Shown: positions 29,207 to 43,248 of the stretch, piece after piece
How positions within the stretch are numbered: the first letter of the stretch is position 1
Layout: each line of letters begins with the position of its first letter
Source: Microterricola viridarii
GTDB taxonomy: Bacteria; Actinomycetota; Actinomycetes; Actinomycetales; Microbacteriaceae
DNA length: 64,000 nucleotides
NCBI RefSeq assembly: GCF_001542775.1
Contig: NZ_CP014145.1
Span: 1,116,001 to 1,180,000, forward strand
Direction of reading: 5' to 3'
Program-made: the position numbers and the translations under genes
The notes under the pieces: model-generated
What the model was told of the DNA's origin: nothing
Seen by the model: only the letters and a program-made list of their open reading frames with translations
The model's database searches: none

Positions 29207-30159
29207 TGCGCCACCTGCTCTCCACCAAGGACCTCTCCCGCGACGCCGCCATCGAGATCCTCGACATTGCTGAGGACATGGCTGATGTGCAGCAGCGCGA
29301 GGTCAAGAAGCTGCCGACACTGCGCGGCAAGACCGTCGTCAACCTGTTCTTCGAGGACTCCACCCGCACCCGCATCTCGTTCGAGGCGGCCGCCAAGCGG
29401 TTGTCTGCGGATGTCATCAACTTCAGCGCCAAAGGTTCGAGCGTGTCCAAGGGCGAGAGCCTGAAAGACACGGCGCAGACCCTGGCCGCGATCGGCGCCG
29501 ACGGCGTCGTCATCCGACACGGCGCCTCCGGCGCCCCGGCCGTGCTCGCCGCCAGCGGCTGGATTGACGCCGGCATCATCAACGCCGGAGACGGCACCCA
29601 CGAGCACCCCACCCAGGCCCTGCTGGACGCGTTCACGATCCGCCGCCGCCTGCACCCCGGGGCATCGCGCGGCCGCGACCTGGACGGCGTCACCGTCACG
29701 ATCGTCGGCGACATCCTGCACTCCCGCGTCGCCCGCTCCAACGTCTGGCTGCTCAGCGCCCTCGGCGCCAGCGTGCACCTGGTGGCCCCGCCCACCCTCG
29801 TGCCGGTGCACACCACGGCGTGGCCGGCGACGATCGGCTACGACCTCGACGCCGCGATCGACGCCGCGCCAGACGTCGTGATGATGCTGCGCATCCAGGC
29901 CGAGCGCATGAATGCAGCGTTTTTCCCCAACAGCCGGGAGTATTCCCGCACGTGGGGCCTTGATGATGATCGTTTTCGGCGCCTCGCGCCGAGTAGCATT
30001 GTGATGCACCCCGGGCCGATGAACCGCGGCCTGGAAATCTCGTCTGCCGCAGCCGATTCGGCGCAGTCGACGGTGCTCGAGCAGGTAGCGAATGGAGTTT
30101 CGGTGAGAATGGCCGCGTTGTACGTCTTGCTTTCTGGCGAACGTGAGGTGGCCCGATGA
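29206..30159 (+). CDS. pyrB: aspartate carbamoyltransferase catalytic subunit
   Basis: Condenses carbamoyl phosphate and aspartate, the committed step of pyrimidine synthesis. It shows the carbamoyl phosphate motif [33 protein letters not shown], the [18 protein letters not shown] segment, and [10 protein letters not shown] near the C-terminus. Length is 317. ATG 29206 overlaps the pyrR stop; no separate pyrI regulatory subunit is present, as usual in actinobacteria. Overlaps pyrC by 4 bases (ATGA). Confidence 0.98.
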   Translation: MRHLLSTKDLSRDAAIEILDIAEDMADVQQREVKKLPTLRGKTVVNLFFEDSTRTRISFEAAAKRLSADVINFSAKGSSVSKGESLKDTAQTLAAIGADGVVIRHGASGAPAVLAASGWIDAGIINAGDGTHEHPTQALLDAFTIRRRLHPGASRGRDLDGVTVTIVGDILHSRVARSNVWLLSALGASVHLVAPPTLVPVHTTAWPATIGYDLDAAIDAAPDVVMMLRIQAERMNAAFFPNSREYSRTWGLDDDRFRRLAPSSIVMHPGPMNRGLEISSAAADSAQSTVLEQVANGVSVRMAALYVLLSGEREVAR

Positions 30160-31538
30160 GTTCATCAACACCCCGCGAACGCACCCTCATCACCGGCGCC
30201 ACCCTGGCCGACGGCACCCGCACCGACCTGCTGCTGGAGAACGGCCGCATCGCAGAGACCGGCTCCGGCCTGAGCGCGGCAGGCGCCACTGTCGTCGACG
30301 CCGACGGGCTGCTCGCGCTGCCCGGCCTCGTCGACCTGCACACGCACCTCCGCGAGCCCGGCTACGAGCAGAGCGAGACGGTTCTCACCGGCAGCCGTGC
30401 TGCGGCGGCCGGCGGCTTCACCAGCATCTTCGCCATGGCCAACACCTCGCCCGTCGCTGACACCGCCGGCGTCGTCGAGCAGGTCCTCTCGCTTGGAGAG
30501 CAGGCCGCCTACGCCACGGTGCGCCCGATCGGTGCCGTCACCGTCGGCCTGGCCGGCGAGAAGCTCGCCGAACTCGGCGCCATGGCCAACTCCCGCGCCC
30601 AGGTGCGCGTCTTCTCCGACGACGGCTTCTGCGTCTCCGACCCGCTGCTGATGCGGCGGGCCCTGGAATACGTGAAGGCCTTCGGCGGTGTCATCGCCCA
30701 GCACGCCCAGGAGCCCAAGCTCACGGTCGGCGCCCAGATGAACGAGGGCGCGCTCTCCGGCGAACTCGGCCTCACGGGCTGGCCCGCGGTTGCAGAAGAG
30801 TCAATCATCGCCCGCGACGTGCTCTTGGCCGAGCACGTCGGCTCCCGGCTGCACGTCTGCCACGTCTCCACCGCCGGTTCGGTCGACGTCATCCGCTGGG
30901 CGAAGGCCCGCGGCATCAACGTCACCGCCGAGGTCACGCCGCACCACCTGCTGCTGACCGAGGAACTCGTCGCCAGCTACGACGCCCGCTACAAGGTGAA
31001 CCCGCCGCTGCGCCGTCGCGAAGACGTCGAGGCGCTCCGGGCCGCCCTGGCCGACGGCACCATCGACATCGTCGCCACCGACCACGCCCCGCACCCCGTC
31101 GAGGCGAAGGATTGCGAGTGGGATGCCGCGGCGAACGGAATGGTCGGGCTGGAGTCCGCTCTCTCCGTCGTGCACGCCTCCGTCGTCGAGAACGGCCTGC
31201 TCGACTGGAATGACGTCGCCCGCGTGCTGAGCGGCGCCCCCGCCCGGATCGGCCGCCTCGCCGGTCACAGCAGCGTGCTCGAGCCGGGCGTGATCGCCGA
31301 CATCGTGCTCTACGACCCGAACGCGCGCCGCGAGTTCAGCACCCAGAACCTGGCCGGCAAGGGCGTCAACTCGCCCTACCTGGCCATGACGCTGCCCGGC
31401 CGCGTCGAGGCCACGTTCCGCCACGGTTACGCCACCGTGCTCGGCGGCGAGCTGGTTCCGGCCGAGCAGGTCGCCCTGGCCGCCGCGTCGAACGCGATCA
31501 GCATGGCCGGGGTCAGCCTGGCCGAGGTCACCGCATGA
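30156..31538 (+). CDS. pyrC: dihydroorotase
   Basis: Cyclises carbamoyl aspartate to dihydroorotate. Metal-binding [12 protein letters not shown], then [23 protein letters not shown], and [12 protein letters not shown], all typical of the long bacterial dihydroorotase class. Length is 460, slightly longer than average. ATG start overlaps the pyrB stop. Overlaps the next membrane-protein gene by 4 bases. Confidence 0.97.
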   Translation: MSSSTPRERTLITGATLADGTRTDLLLENGRIAETGSGLSAAGATVVDADGLLALPGLVDLHTHLREPGYEQSETVLTGSRAAAAGGFTSIFAMANTSPVADTAGVVEQVLSLGEQAAYATVRPIGAVTVGLAGEKLAELGAMANSRAQVRVFSDDGFCVSDPLLMRRALEYVKAFGGVIAQHAQEPKLTVGAQMNEGALSGELGLTGWPAVAEESIIARDVLLAEHVGSRLHVCHVSTAGSVDVIRWAKARGINVTAEVTPHHLLLTEELVASYDARYKVNPPLRRREDVEALRAALADGTIDIVATDHAPHPVEAKDCEWDAAANGMVGLESALSVVHASVVENGLLDWNDVARVLSGAPARIGRLAGHSSVLEPGVIADIVLYDPNARREFSTQNLAGKGVNSPYLAMTLPGRVEATFRHGYATVLGGELVPAEQVALAAASNAISMAGVSLAEVTA

Positions 31539-32082
31539 GCGTCGAACGGCTGCTGCTGACCGCCCTGCTGGCAGTCGTCGTCCTGGTTCTGCTGCTCGTC
31601 ATGGTGCGCAGCTGGAGGCGCCGGGGCCGGCGCGACCAGAACCTGGCCGCCTACCCGCTGCCCGCGGCCCCCGCTGTGCCCCAGCTCAGCGTGCGCGCGA
31701 ACTACGTGGCCACCACCCGGCACGACCTACCCCTGGAGCGCCTGCTGCCGGCCGGCCTGCGTTTCCGCGCGCAGGGCATGCTGCACGTCGCCCAGGACGG
31801 TCTCACGATCGACCTGCCCGGCGCGGCGCCACTGTTCATCCCGTCGACGCCCTCCGCGGTGTCAGCGAGAGCAGCTGGGCCATCGACCGCGGTGTCGAAC
31901 AGGGTGGCCTCTGCCTGGTCAGCTGGCAGATGCAGGGCGGCCAGGATGACGCGGCCCCGCTCATCGCAGACAGCTACTTCCGAGTGATTGACGCTGCGCT
32001 CCGCCCGCAGCTTCTCTCGGCGATCTCCACCATTCTTCCGGCCGCCACATCGGCCGACGCCAACAGTGAGGCACCAAATTGA
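31535..32082 (+). pseudogene. pyrC-carA intergenic membrane protein, frameshifted by one base
   Basis: ATG 31535 overlaps the pyrC stop. The first half encodes an N-terminal membrane helix (LLLTALLAVVVLVLLLVMV), a basic stretch, and LRFRAQGMLHVAQDGLTIDL. At about 31846 the frame breaks: the encoded sequence turns into an unrelated Arg/Ser-rich tail ending at 31987. The overlapping frame from 31849 reads ALRGVSESSWAIDRGVEQGG, CLVSWQMQGGQDDAAPLIAD and so on to TGA 32080-32082, clearly the rest of the protein. One missing base, perhaps a G in TCGGAC, restores about 182 residues. A membrane protein of unknown function occupies the same place in Mycobacterium tuberculosis (Rv1382). A sequencing error is as likely as a real mutation. 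Confidence 0.8.
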
Positions 32083-32096
32083 CTATGGGAAGCGCT

Positions 32097-33262
32097 ATGA
32101 CAGTTGAAACCGCAACCACCCCGGCCCCTGCCGTGCTCGTGCTCGAGGACGGAACCCGCTACCGCGGCCGCGCCTACGGCGCCACCGGCCGCACCCTCGG
32201 AGAGGCGGTGTTCGCCACCGGCATGACCGGCTACCAGGAGACGCTGACCGACCCGAGCTACGCCGGCCAGATCGTCTTGATGACGGCGCCGCACATCGGC
32301 AACACGGGCGCCAACGACGAGGACATGGAATCCTCCCGGATCTGGGTCGCCGGCTTCATCGTCCGCGAGCCCTCCCGCATCGTGTCGAACTTCCGCGCCC
32401 AGCGCAGCATCGACGACGACCTCGTCGCCGGGGGAGTCGTCGGCATCAGCGGGATCGACACCCGCGCCGTCACCCGCCGCATCCGTTCGGTCGGCGCCAT
32501 GCGCGCCGGCATCTTCTCCGGGGCCGACTTCGAGCTCTCCGAGGGCGAGCAGCTCGAGCTGGTGCGCTCCGGCGCCCAGATGAAGGGCCTGAACCTCTCC
32601 GGCGAGGTCTCCACCAGCGAGCGCTACGAGCTGCCGGCCACGTCGGAGCGCGTCGGCACGGTCGCCGTGCTCGACCTGGGCGTCAAGACCTCCACGCTGG
32701 AGTTCCTGGCCAACCGCGGCTTCGACGTCGTCGTGCTGCCGCAGACCACCACCGCGGCCGAGATCCTCGAGATGAAGCCCGACGCGCTGTTCTTCTCCAA
32801 CGGACCCGGCGACCCCGGCGCCTCCGACGGCCACGTCGAGCTGCTGCGCGAGGCGCTCCGCGCCGGCGTGCCGTACTTCGGCATCTGCTTCGGCAACCAG
32901 CTGCTCGGCCGTGCGCTCGGCTTCAACACCTACAAGCTGCCGTTCGGCCACCGCGGCATCAACCAGCCCGTGCTGGACAAGGCCACCGGCCGGGTCGAGA
33001 TCACCGCGCACAACCACGGCTTCGCCGTCGAGGCGCCGATCGACGTCATCAGCGAGTCCAGCCAGGGCTTCGGCCGCGTCGAGGTCAGCCACTACGACCT
33101 CAACGACAACGTCGTCGAGGGCCTGAACTGCCTCGACATCCCCGCATTCTCCGTGCAGTACCACCCCGAGTCTGCCTCGGGCCCGCACGACGCCAACTAC
33201 CTCTTTGACCGCTTCCGCGACATGGTCATCGCGCAGCAGCAGCAGAACGGAAACAAGAACTA

Positions 33263-33263
<1 letters not shown>
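32097..33263 (+). CDS. carA: carbamoyl-phosphate synthase small subunit
   Basis: Glutaminase subunit that feeds ammonia to CarB. The N-terminal CPSase domain has [20 protein letters not shown] and [18 protein letters not shown]. The class I amidotransferase domain has [14 protein letters not shown], the nucleophile Cys264 in [13 protein letters not shown], and the His/Glu pair in [15 protein letters not shown]. From ATG 32097 (GGGAAG upstream) the length is 388; ATG 32085 and TTG 32079 are in-frame alternatives, the last overlapping the previous stop. The TAA overlaps the carB ATG (TAATG). Confidence 0.97.
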
Positions 33264-36537
<3,274 letters not shown>

Positions 36538-36541
<4 letters not shown>

Positions 36542-37413
36542 GCCAGACAGAGCCGCTGACTTTCGGCGACAAGCTCGGGGCGGTCTTCGACCGCTCCGGG
36601 CACCTCTGCGTCGGCATCGACCCGCACGCCTGGATCCTGGACCAGTGGGGGCTCGAGGATTCCGCAGAGGGCGCCCGCGAGTTCGGGCTGCGCGTGGTCG
36701 AGGCGGCCTGGAACCGGGCCGGCATCGTCAAGCCGCAGGTGTCGTTCTTCGAACGGCACGGTTCCGCCGGCTACGCGGCGCTGGAGCGCATCATCGCCGA
36801 GGCCCGCGCCGCCGGCATCCTGGTGATCGCCGACGCCAAGCGCGGCGACATCGGCAGCACCCAGCAAGCATACGGTGAGGCCTGGCTGCGGCCCGGTTCT
36901 CCGCTCGAGTCGGATGCCGTCACGCTCAGCCCCTACCTCGGGCTCGGCTCGCTGCAGAACTCACTCGAGCTCGCCGAGGCTGCGGGCAAGGGTGTGTTCG
37001 TGCTCGCCGCCACCTCCAACCCGGAGGCGGCCGGCCTGCAGACCGCCCGTGTGCGTGAGACCGAGCGCACCGTGGCAGCCAACATGCTGGCCGGCGTCGC
37101 GGAGTGGAACGGCAGCAGGAAAGACTGGTCCGATCGTCGCTTCGGCTCGGTGGGTGTGGTGCTCGGCGCTACCCTCGAACTCGCGAAGTTCGGCATTGAC
37201 ATCAACGACGAGCCGGTCGGCCCTGCTGTGCCGGTGCTCGCGCCGGGCTTCGGGCACCAGGGCGCAGAGGTGAGTGAGACACGTCGACTGTTCGGCGCGC
37301 TCACCCCCGGCGTCATCGTCTCGGAATCGCGCGGCCTGCTCTCGGCCGGCCGCGACGGCATCGCCGACGCCATCGCGCGTCGCGCAGAAGAAGTGGAGGC
37401 CAAGCGTGGCTGA
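36538..37413 (+). CDS. pyrF: orotidine 5'-phosphate decarboxylase (actinobacterial type)
   Basis: Final step to UMP. The lysine/aspartate catalytic motif appears as [19 protein letters not shown] (about residues 98-116), with [16 protein letters not shown] near the start and the late phosphate-binding [16 protein letters not shown]. The 291-residue length and DAKRGD form belong to the longer type found in actinobacteria. GTG start overlaps the carB stop. Its end overlaps the start of the mIHF-Gmk gene by 8 bases. Confidence 0.96.
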
Positions 37414-38359
37414 CTCAGCTGAACACGACACCGCCAAGCAGGACGTGGACAAGCCCAAGCACCTGAACCCGCCAGAGGTCGACCGGGTAGCGGCCAGCCG
37501 CGCCGCCGTCGCAGCCCGCCGTGCCCGCGCCGCCATCAAGGCCGCGATCGCAGCGGGGGAGCGCAACCCGCTCGAGGTCATGCGCACCGCGTTCGAAGCG
37601 CCTCTCGGCGCCGAGGGCAAGCTCCGCGTCACTGAGTTCCTCACCAGCATCCCCGCCATCGGGGTGACCAAGATGCAGCGCATCATGGAAGACCTCGGCA
37701 TCTCCCCGGCCAAGCGCCTCGGCGGCCTCGGCAAGCACCAGCGGGAGCGCCTCTACGACTACCTGAACGACCGGCTCTCGTCGCGGCAGCCCGCCCCGGC
37801 CAAGCTGATCGTGCTCGCCGGCCCCACCGCCGTCGGCAAGGGTACGGTCGCCAACCACATTCGGGAGAACCACCCCGACGTGCTGCTCTCGGTGTCGGCG
37901 ACGACCCGCGCGCCCCGGCCCGGCGAGGAGGAGGGCGTCAGCTACTTCTTCGTCGACGACTCCGAGTTCGACCGCATGGTCGAGGAGGGGGAGCTGCTGG
38001 AGTGGGCGACCGTGCACAACGCGCACCGATACGGCACCCCGCGCGGCCCCGTCGAGGCGGCTTTGGCCGCGGGCAGCAGCGTGCTGCTCGAGATCGACAT
38101 CCAGGGCGCCCGCTCGGTGCGGCGCGCCATGCCGGAGGCGCGGCTGGTGTTCCTGCAGCCGCCGAGCTGGGAAGAACTCGTGCGCCGCCTCGTCGGCCGC
38201 GGCACCGAAAGCGCCAGCGAACAGGCCCGCAGGCTCGAGACGGCGAAGGTCGAATTGGCCTCCGTCGACGAGTTCGACTACCAGGTCGTCAACGGCAACG
38301 TGGGCGAGGCCGCGCAAGAAGTCGTAGACTTGATGAAGACTCGCAAGGCGAAGCGCTAA
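37406..38359 (+). CDS. gmk: fusion of mycobacterial-type integration host factor (mIHF) and guanylate kinase
   Basis: The C-terminal part (about residues 130-317) is a complete guanylate kinase: P-loop GPTAVGKGT (139-147), [34 protein letters not shown] near the end. It converts GMP to GDP. The N-terminal ~125 residues match mIHF, the actinobacterial nucleoid protein: [20 protein letters not shown], then [20 protein letters not shown] and [18 protein letters not shown]. In most actinobacteria mihF and gmk are separate neighbours between pyrF and rpoZ; here one frame covers both, with no internal stop. The start is GTG 37406, inside the end of pyrF. The mIHF helix-two-turn-helix segment looks intact, so the product may both bind DNA and make GDP. 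No other mihF is visible in the window. Confidence 0.93.
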   Translation: MADSAEHDTAKQDVDKPKHLNPPEVDRVAASRAAVAARRARAAIKAAIAAGERNPLEVMRTAFEAPLGAEGKLRVTEFLTSIPAIGVTKMQRIMEDLGISPAKRLGGLGKHQRERLYDYLNDRLSSRQPAPAKLIVLAGPTAVGKGTVANHIRENHPDVLLSVSATTRAPRPGEEEGVSYFFVDDSEFDRMVEEGELLEWATVHNAHRYGTPRGPVEAALAAGSSVLLEIDIQGARSVRRAMPEARLVFLQPPSWEELVRRLVGRGTESASEQARRLETAKVELASVDEFDYQVVNGNVGEAAQEVVDLMKTRKAKR

Positions 38360-38408
38360 CAGCGCGCCCTTTTCCTCGTTTTGCTCACCCCCACAGAGGA
38401 GTTCCCAC

Positions 38409-38666
38409 ATGGCTGAAAAGCTCACCGGCATCATCGACCCGCCCATCGACGAGCTGCTCTCGAAGGTCGACTCGAAGTACGCCCTCGTGATCTTCGCCTC
38501 CAAGCGCGCGCGTCAGATCAACGACTACTACGCCGACCTGCACGAAGGCAGCCTGTTCGACAACGTCGGCCCGCTCGTCGACTCGTCGATTGAGGACAAG
38601 CCGCTCTCGATCGCAATGCACGAGATCAACGAGGACAAGCTGACGGTTCGCCCGAACGCCGAATAA
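38409..38666 (+). CDS. rpoZ: RNA polymerase omega subunit
   Basis: Small subunit that helps assemble beta-prime. It has [20 protein letters not shown] and the conserved [17 protein letters not shown], with omega-type length (85). Ribosome binding site GAGGAG, 7 bases before ATG 38409. The gmk-rpoZ-coaBC-metK order is conserved through the Actinomycetota. Confidence 0.95.
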   Translation: MAEKLTGIIDPPIDELLSKVDSKYALVIFASKRARQINDYYADLHEGSLFDNVGPLVDSSIEDKPLSIAMHEINEDKLTVRPNAE

Positions 38667-38700
38667 CCAGGCACCACCGAACAGCTCGAAGGCAGCCTCT

Positions 38701-39918
38701 GTGTCCCAAGCTCTTACGATCGTCGTCGGCATCAGCGGCGGGATCGCGGCATACAAGGCAGTCAACGTTGTGCGGGCATTCGTGTTGGCGGGGCACTCTG
38801 TGCACGTCGTCGCCACGGATGCCGCACTGCGCTTCGTGGGGCGGCCCACCCTCGAGGCGATCTCACGCAACCCCGTGCACAGCGAGCTGTACGAGGGCGT
38901 CGCCGAGGTGCGGCACGTCGCGATCGGCCAATCCGCCGACCTGATCGTGATCGCCCCGGCCACGGCCAACACCATCGCCAAGCTGGCAGTCGGCCTCGCC
39001 GACGACCTGCTCGGCAACACGGTGCTGGCCAGCACTGCCCCTCTCGTCATCGCCCCGGCGATGCACACCGAGATGTGGCAGAACCCGGCAACGGTCGCCA
39101 ACATCGCCACGCTGCGCTCCCGCGGCGTCACCGTCGTCGGTCCCGCCGTCGGCCAGCTCACCGGCGCCGACTCCGGCCCCGGCCGGCTGGAGGACCCGGA
39201 CACGATCGTGCGCGCCGCCCTGGCCGCCTACGAATCCGCGCGCCCGGCCCAGCTGGACCTCGCCGGCCGACGCGTCGTCGTCACCGCCGGCGGCACCCGC
39301 GAGCCGCTCGACCCGGTGCGCTTCCTCGGCAACCGCTCCAGCGGCCGGCAGGGCGTCGCGCTGGCAGAGGCTGCCGCCGCCCGCGGCGCAGACGTCGTAC
39401 TCATCGCGGCCCACCTCGAGATTGCGGCGCCTGCCGGCATCGAACTGCGCGAGGTCTCCACGGCGTTGCAGCTGCAGGAGGCCGCCGCCCTGGCATCCGC
39501 CGACGCCGACATCGTCATCATGGCGGCCGCGGTCGCCGACTACCGCCCCGTCGAGGTCAGCGAGGGCAAGATCAAGAAGGACGAGCGCGGCGACTCGATG
39601 ACGCTGGAGCTCGTGCGCAACCCTGACATCCTGGCCGGCCTCGCCGCCGCCAAGAAGCCCGGCCAGGTGGTCGTCGGCTTCGCGGCGGAGACCGAGCCGG
39701 ACAAGGCCGCGCAGCTGGAGCTCGGCCGCCGCAAGATCGCCCGCAAGGGCGCTGACCTGCTCGTGTTGAACCGGGTCGGCTGGACCGAGGGTTTCGCCAC
39801 AGAGCGCAACGAGATCACGGTGCTCGACCACGCCGCGGATATAGTGTTGGAGGCTGCCGGCAGCAAGCTGTCAGTGGCCCATCGCATACTTGATGTGATC
39901 GCGGAACGGCTGTCTTAA
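38701..39918 (+). CDS. coaBC: bifunctional phosphopantothenoylcysteine decarboxylase / phosphopantothenate-cysteine ligase
   Basis: Two consecutive steps of coenzyme A synthesis. The N-terminal flavoprotein (CoaC) domain has [20 protein letters not shown], the conserved [20 protein letters not shown] and [20 protein letters not shown]. The C-terminal ligase (CoaB) has [40 protein letters not shown] and the late [20 protein letters not shown] with FAAETE. Length is 405. GTG start at 38701 with GAAGG 8 bases upstream. Confidence 0.97.
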   Translation: MSQALTIVVGISGGIAAYKAVNVVRAFVLAGHSVHVVATDAALRFVGRPTLEAISRNPVHSELYEGVAEVRHVAIGQSADLIVIAPATANTIAKLAVGLADDLLGNTVLASTAPLVIAPAMHTEMWQNPATVANIATLRSRGVTVVGPAVGQLTGADSGPGRLEDPDTIVRAALAAYESARPAQLDLAGRRVVVTAGGTREPLDPVRFLGNRSSGRQGVALAEAAAARGADVVLIAAHLEIAAPAGIELREVSTALQLQEAAALASADADIVIMAAAVADYRPVEVSEGKIKKDERGDSMTLELVRNPDILAGLAAAKKPGQVVVGFAAETEPDKAAQLELGRRKIARKGADLLVLNRVGWTEGFATERNEITVLDHAADIVLEAAGSKLSVAHRILDVIAERLS

Positions 39919-39931
39919 CTGCACGACCGCG

Positions 39932-39960
39932 GTCACGGCGCCCGCCGACGTGACGGGCGC
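39932..39960 (+). promoter_or_regulatory. overlapping inverted repeats upstream of metK
   Basis: GTCACG (39932-39937) can pair with CGTGAC (39949-39954). GCGCCCG (39938-39944) can pair with CGGGCGC (39954-39960). The two helices exclude each other because no loop residues would be left for a pseudoknot. Located 47 bases before the metK ATG. They may be a coaBC terminator or a two-state leader; no known SAM riboswitch consensus is recognisable. Confidence 0.3.
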
Positions 39961-40006
39961 AGCACCACCATTCAGCACACCACACACTTCGATCAGAGAC
40001 AGGCCA

Positions 40007-41200
40007 ATGAGCGAGCTTCGGCTATTCACTTCGGAATCGGTCACCGAGGGGCACCCCGACAAGATCTGTGACCAGATCTCCGACAGCATCCTCGACGCGA
40101 TGCTGGCCCTCGACCCGCACAGCCGGGTCGCCGTCGAGACGCTGGTCACCACCGGGCTCGTGCACGTCGCGGGCGAGGTCACCACCGAGGCCTACGTGGA
40201 GATCCCCTCCATCGTGCGCGAACGGATCACCTCCATCGGCTACGACTCCTCCGATGTCTGGTTCGACGGCCGCTCCTGCGGTGTGTCGATCTCGATCGGC
40301 GGCCAGTCGCCCGACATCGCCCAGGGCGTGGACAACGCCTTCGAGCACCGCACGCTCTCCAGCAGCGAGCGCTACGACCAGCAGGGTGCCGGCGACCAGG
40401 GCATCATGTTCGGCTACGCCACCACCGAGACGCCGCAGCTGATGCCGATTCCGATCTGGATCGCGCACCGCCTCGCCGAGCGCCTCGCCGAAGTGCGCAA
40501 GGCCGGCCTCGTCGATTACCTGCGCCCGGACGGCAAGACCCAGGTCACCATCGGTTACGACGGCCAGATCCCGCGCACCGTCGAGACTGTCGTGCTCAGC
40601 ACCCAGCACTCGCCCCGGGTCAGCCAGGCGCACCTCGCCGCCGAGATCAACGAGCTCGTCATCCGGCCCGTCCTCGACCTCGTCGAGCTGGACACCTCCG
40701 CCGTGAACACCCTGATCAACCCGACCGGCAAGTTCGAGATCGGCGGGCCGCAGGGGGACGCCGGGCTCACCGGCCGCAAGATCATCATCGACACCTACGG
40801 GGGAGCGAGCCGCCATGGCGGTGGTGCCTTCAGCGGCAAGGACCCGTCAAAGGTGGACCGTTCCGCTGCCTACGCCATGCGTTGGGTCGCCAAGAACGCC
40901 GTCGCCGCCGGCCTCGCCGAGCGCCTCGAAGTGCAGGTCGCCTATGCCATCGGCAAGGCAGCCCCGGTCGGACTCTACGTCGAGACCTTCGGCACGGGAA
41001 CCCTGCCGGACGCCGACATCACGAAGGCCATCCGCGAGGTGTTCGACCTCCGCCCCGGCGCCATCATCGACGACCTCGACCTGCTGCGCCCGATCTACGC
41101 GCAGACGGCCAGCTACGGGCACTTCGGCCGTGAGCTCCCCGACTTCACCTGGGAGCGCCTGGACCGGGTCGACGATCTGAGAAGCGCAGCCGGGCTCTGA
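40007..41200 (+). CDS. metK: S-adenosylmethionine synthetase
   Basis: Makes SAM from methionine and ATP. Signatures: [36 protein letters not shown], and the [21 protein letters not shown]-loop-like motif. Length is 397. I choose ATG 40007 (GAGACAGG upstream) rather than the in-frame extension to 39950, because the protein family begins right before [14 protein letters not shown]. Supplies SAM for, among others, the RsmB methyltransferase further downstream. Confidence 0.98.
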   Translation: MSELRLFTSESVTEGHPDKICDQISDSILDAMLALDPHSRVAVETLVTTGLVHVAGEVTTEAYVEIPSIVRERITSIGYDSSDVWFDGRSCGVSISIGGQSPDIAQGVDNAFEHRTLSSSERYDQQGAGDQGIMFGYATTETPQLMPIPIWIAHRLAERLAEVRKAGLVDYLRPDGKTQVTIGYDGQIPRTVETVVLSTQHSPRVSQAHLAAEINELVIRPVLDLVELDTSAVNTLINPTGKFEIGGPQGDAGLTGRKIIIDTYGGASRHGGGAFSGKDPSKVDRSAAYAMRWVAKNAVAAGLAERLEVQVAYAIGKAAPVGLYVETFGTGTLPDADITKAIREVFDLRPGAIIDDLDLLRPIYAQTASYGHFGRELPDFTWERLDRVDDLRSAAGL

Positions 41201-41202
41201 TC

Positions 41203-43248
41203 ATGGCATCAGCCGGCGTGGTCGCGCGTGTGCTGATCGACAATCCGCTGCCGCAGCTCGACCACCTCTTCGATTACGGCGTTCCGGAGGCCCTGGCGGC
41301 CGACATCCGTGTCGGCCAGCGAGTGAAGGTGCCGTTCCGCTCCGGCGGGCGCATCATCGACGCCTACGTCATCGAACTGCTCGACCGCGCCGACGCCGGC
41401 TCCGAGTTCTCTGGCGCGCTCAGTGACATCGACTCGCTGGTGTCGACCGCGGCCGTGCTCACGCCGGAGGTGTATGAGCTGGCCCGCCGCATCGCCGACC
41501 GCGGTGCAGGCAGCGCCATCGACGTGATCCGCCTCGCCGTGCCGCCGCGCGCGGTGCGGGCAGAGAAGAAGTGGCTGGCCGCGCAGGCGGATGCCGAGGC
41601 GCCCGTGTCTGCAGCGACGCCGGGGGAGCCGCGGCCCGCCGACCCGACATCCGCGCAGCCAACGCTCAGCGGATACACGGACGCCGTCGTCGCCGGCGCG
41701 CTCGACCCGGACGGCAGGGTCGCCATGACGGCCATCCCGCGGCTGGTGGAGACCCCGGCCGGTGCCTGGGTGAGCCACTGGGCCCTGACCATGGCCGAGC
41801 TGGCCGTGCGAACGCTCGCCGGCGGGCGGAGCGCCCTGCTCGCCGTGCCCGACTTCCGCGACCAAGAGCAGCTGCTGGCCGCCCTGCACGCGCTGCTCCC
41901 CGCCGAGCGGATCTCCCGCTTCGACGCGCGCCAGACCACCACGGAGCGCTACGCCGCCTTCCTCGCCTGCCTGGAGGAGGAACCGCGGGTCATCGTCGGC
42001 AACCGTTCCGTCGTCTACGCGCCGGCGCGCGCGCTCGGGCTGATCGCCCTCTGGGACGACGGCGACCCGCTGTACGCCGAATCGCTCGCCCCCTACGCCA
42101 ATGCCCGCGACGTCGCCCTGATCAGGCAGGGGCTGAGCGGCTGCGCCCTCGTGCTGCTCGGCCACGCCCGCAGCATCGAGGCGCAGCGCCTCGTCGAGAT
42201 CGGCTGGCTGCACGAGCTCTCCCCAGAGCGCTTCTCCCGCCCGAACATCGTCGCCACCGCCCAGCAGGGTCAACCGGACGAGCACGCCCAGGCCGCGAGG
42301 ATCCCATCGCTGGCGTGGCGCGAGGCCAAAGACGCCCTCACCCGCGGCCCCGTGCTCGTGCAGGTCGCCTCGCCCGGCTATGCGCCCGTCGTCGCCTGCG
42401 CGACCTGCCGTGAGGCCGCGCGCTGCGCGCACTGCCAGGGGCCGCTTGGCCAGAACGCGCCCGGTGCTGCGCCCAGCTGCCGTTGGTGCGGCGCGATCGC
42501 CGCCAACTGGACCTGCGGCACCTGCGGCGGCCACGCCCTCCGCACCGTGCGCGTCGGCGCCGGGCGCACCGCCGAGGAACTCGGCCGCGCCTTCCCCGGC
42601 ACGCTCGTCGTTGTCGCCGACGGCGACAACCCCATCCTCAGCGTCACCGCGAAACCCGCGCTCGTCATCGCCACGCGCGGGGCAGAACCGGTCGCCGCCG
42701 GCGGGTATGCCGCCGTGCTGCTGCTGGACGGCGAGCGGATGCTCGGCCGAGAATCCCTGCGGGTCGCAGAGGACGCGTTGCGCTGGTGGTCCAACGCGGC
42801 TGTCCTGGCCGCGCCGGGCGCCCCGGTGATTCTGGCCGGGGTAGGCGGCGAACTGGCCACCGCCCTCGGCACCTGGCAGCAGGCCCAATGGGCCGCCCGC
42901 GAGTTCGCCGACCGCCGCACGCTGCGCTTCCCGCCCGCCGTGCGCACCGCCTCCGTCACCGCCGCCCCGGCCGTGCTGGACGGCGCGCTCGCCCAGCTGC
43001 GCGACCTGGACGGCACCGACATTCTCGGGCCCGTTCCGGCACCGCCGGCCGGGCCGGGCGCCGCGGCATCCGACGGCCTGGTGCGCGCCATCGTGCGCTT
43101 CGACTATGCGGCAGGGGCCGAGGTGGCCAGGCGCCTGCGGGCCTCCATCGTCAGCGTGGCCAGCTCGCGCAGGCGGCCGCCCAAGGGGGGCGCCTTCCGT
43201 CCCGCACCTACACTGAGAGTTCGATTTGATGACCCGGAGATCTTCTAG
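41203..43248 (+). CDS. priA: primosomal protein N' (PriA), ATPase-inactive actinobacterial form
   Basis: Replication-restart protein of 681 residues. The N-terminal DNA-binding domain begins VLIDNPLPQLDHLFDYGVPE. The zinc-binding region is present (CATCREAARCAHC, CRWCG, CGTCGG; about residues 398-445). The helicase motifs are not: where Walker A (GxTGSGKT) is expected the sequence reads VETPAGAWVSHWALTMAELA, and the DEEH box is replaced by ALWDDGDPLYAESLAPYANA. Such degenerate PriA is known in actinobacteria and presumably acts as a fork-binding platform without unwinding. Two bases separate it from metK; fmt follows with no gap. Confidence 0.9.
   Translation: MASAGVVARVLIDNPLPQLDHLFDYGVPEALAADIRVGQRVKVPFRSGGRIIDAYVIELLDRADAGSEFSGALSDIDSLVSTAAVLTPEVYELARRIADRGAGSAIDVIRLAVPPRAVRAEKKWLAAQADAEAPVSAATPGEPRPADPTSAQPTLSGYTDAVVAGALDPDGRVAMTAIPRLVETPAGAWVSHWALTMAELAVRTLAGGRSALLAVPDFRDQEQLLAALHALLPAERISRFDARQTTTERYAAFLACLEEEPRVIVGNRSVVYAPARALGLIALWDDGDPLYAESLAPYANARDVALIRQGLSGCALVLLGHARSIEAQRLVEIGWLHELSPERFSRPNIVATAQQGQPDEHAQAARIPSLAWREAKDALTRGPVLVQVASPGYAPVVACATCREAARCAHCQGPLGQNAPGAAPSCRWCGAIAANWTCGTCGGHALRTVRVGAGRTAEELGRAFPGTLVVVADGDNPILSVTAKPALVIATRGAEPVAAGGYAAVLLLDGERMLGRESLRVAEDALRWWSNAAVLAAPGAPVILAGVGGELATALGTWQQAQWAAREFADRRTLRFPPAVRTASVTAAPAVLDGALAQLRDLDGTDILGPVPAPPAGPGAAASDGLVRAIVRFDYAAGAEVARRLRASIVSVASSRRRPPKGGAFRPAPTLRVRFDDPEIF

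Noticed and set aside
39932..39960. H-type pseudoknot (SAM-II-like riboswitch) before metK
   Set aside because: The two helices share a base and leave no loop residues to cross the grooves, so the knot is sterically implausible; no class consensus is present.
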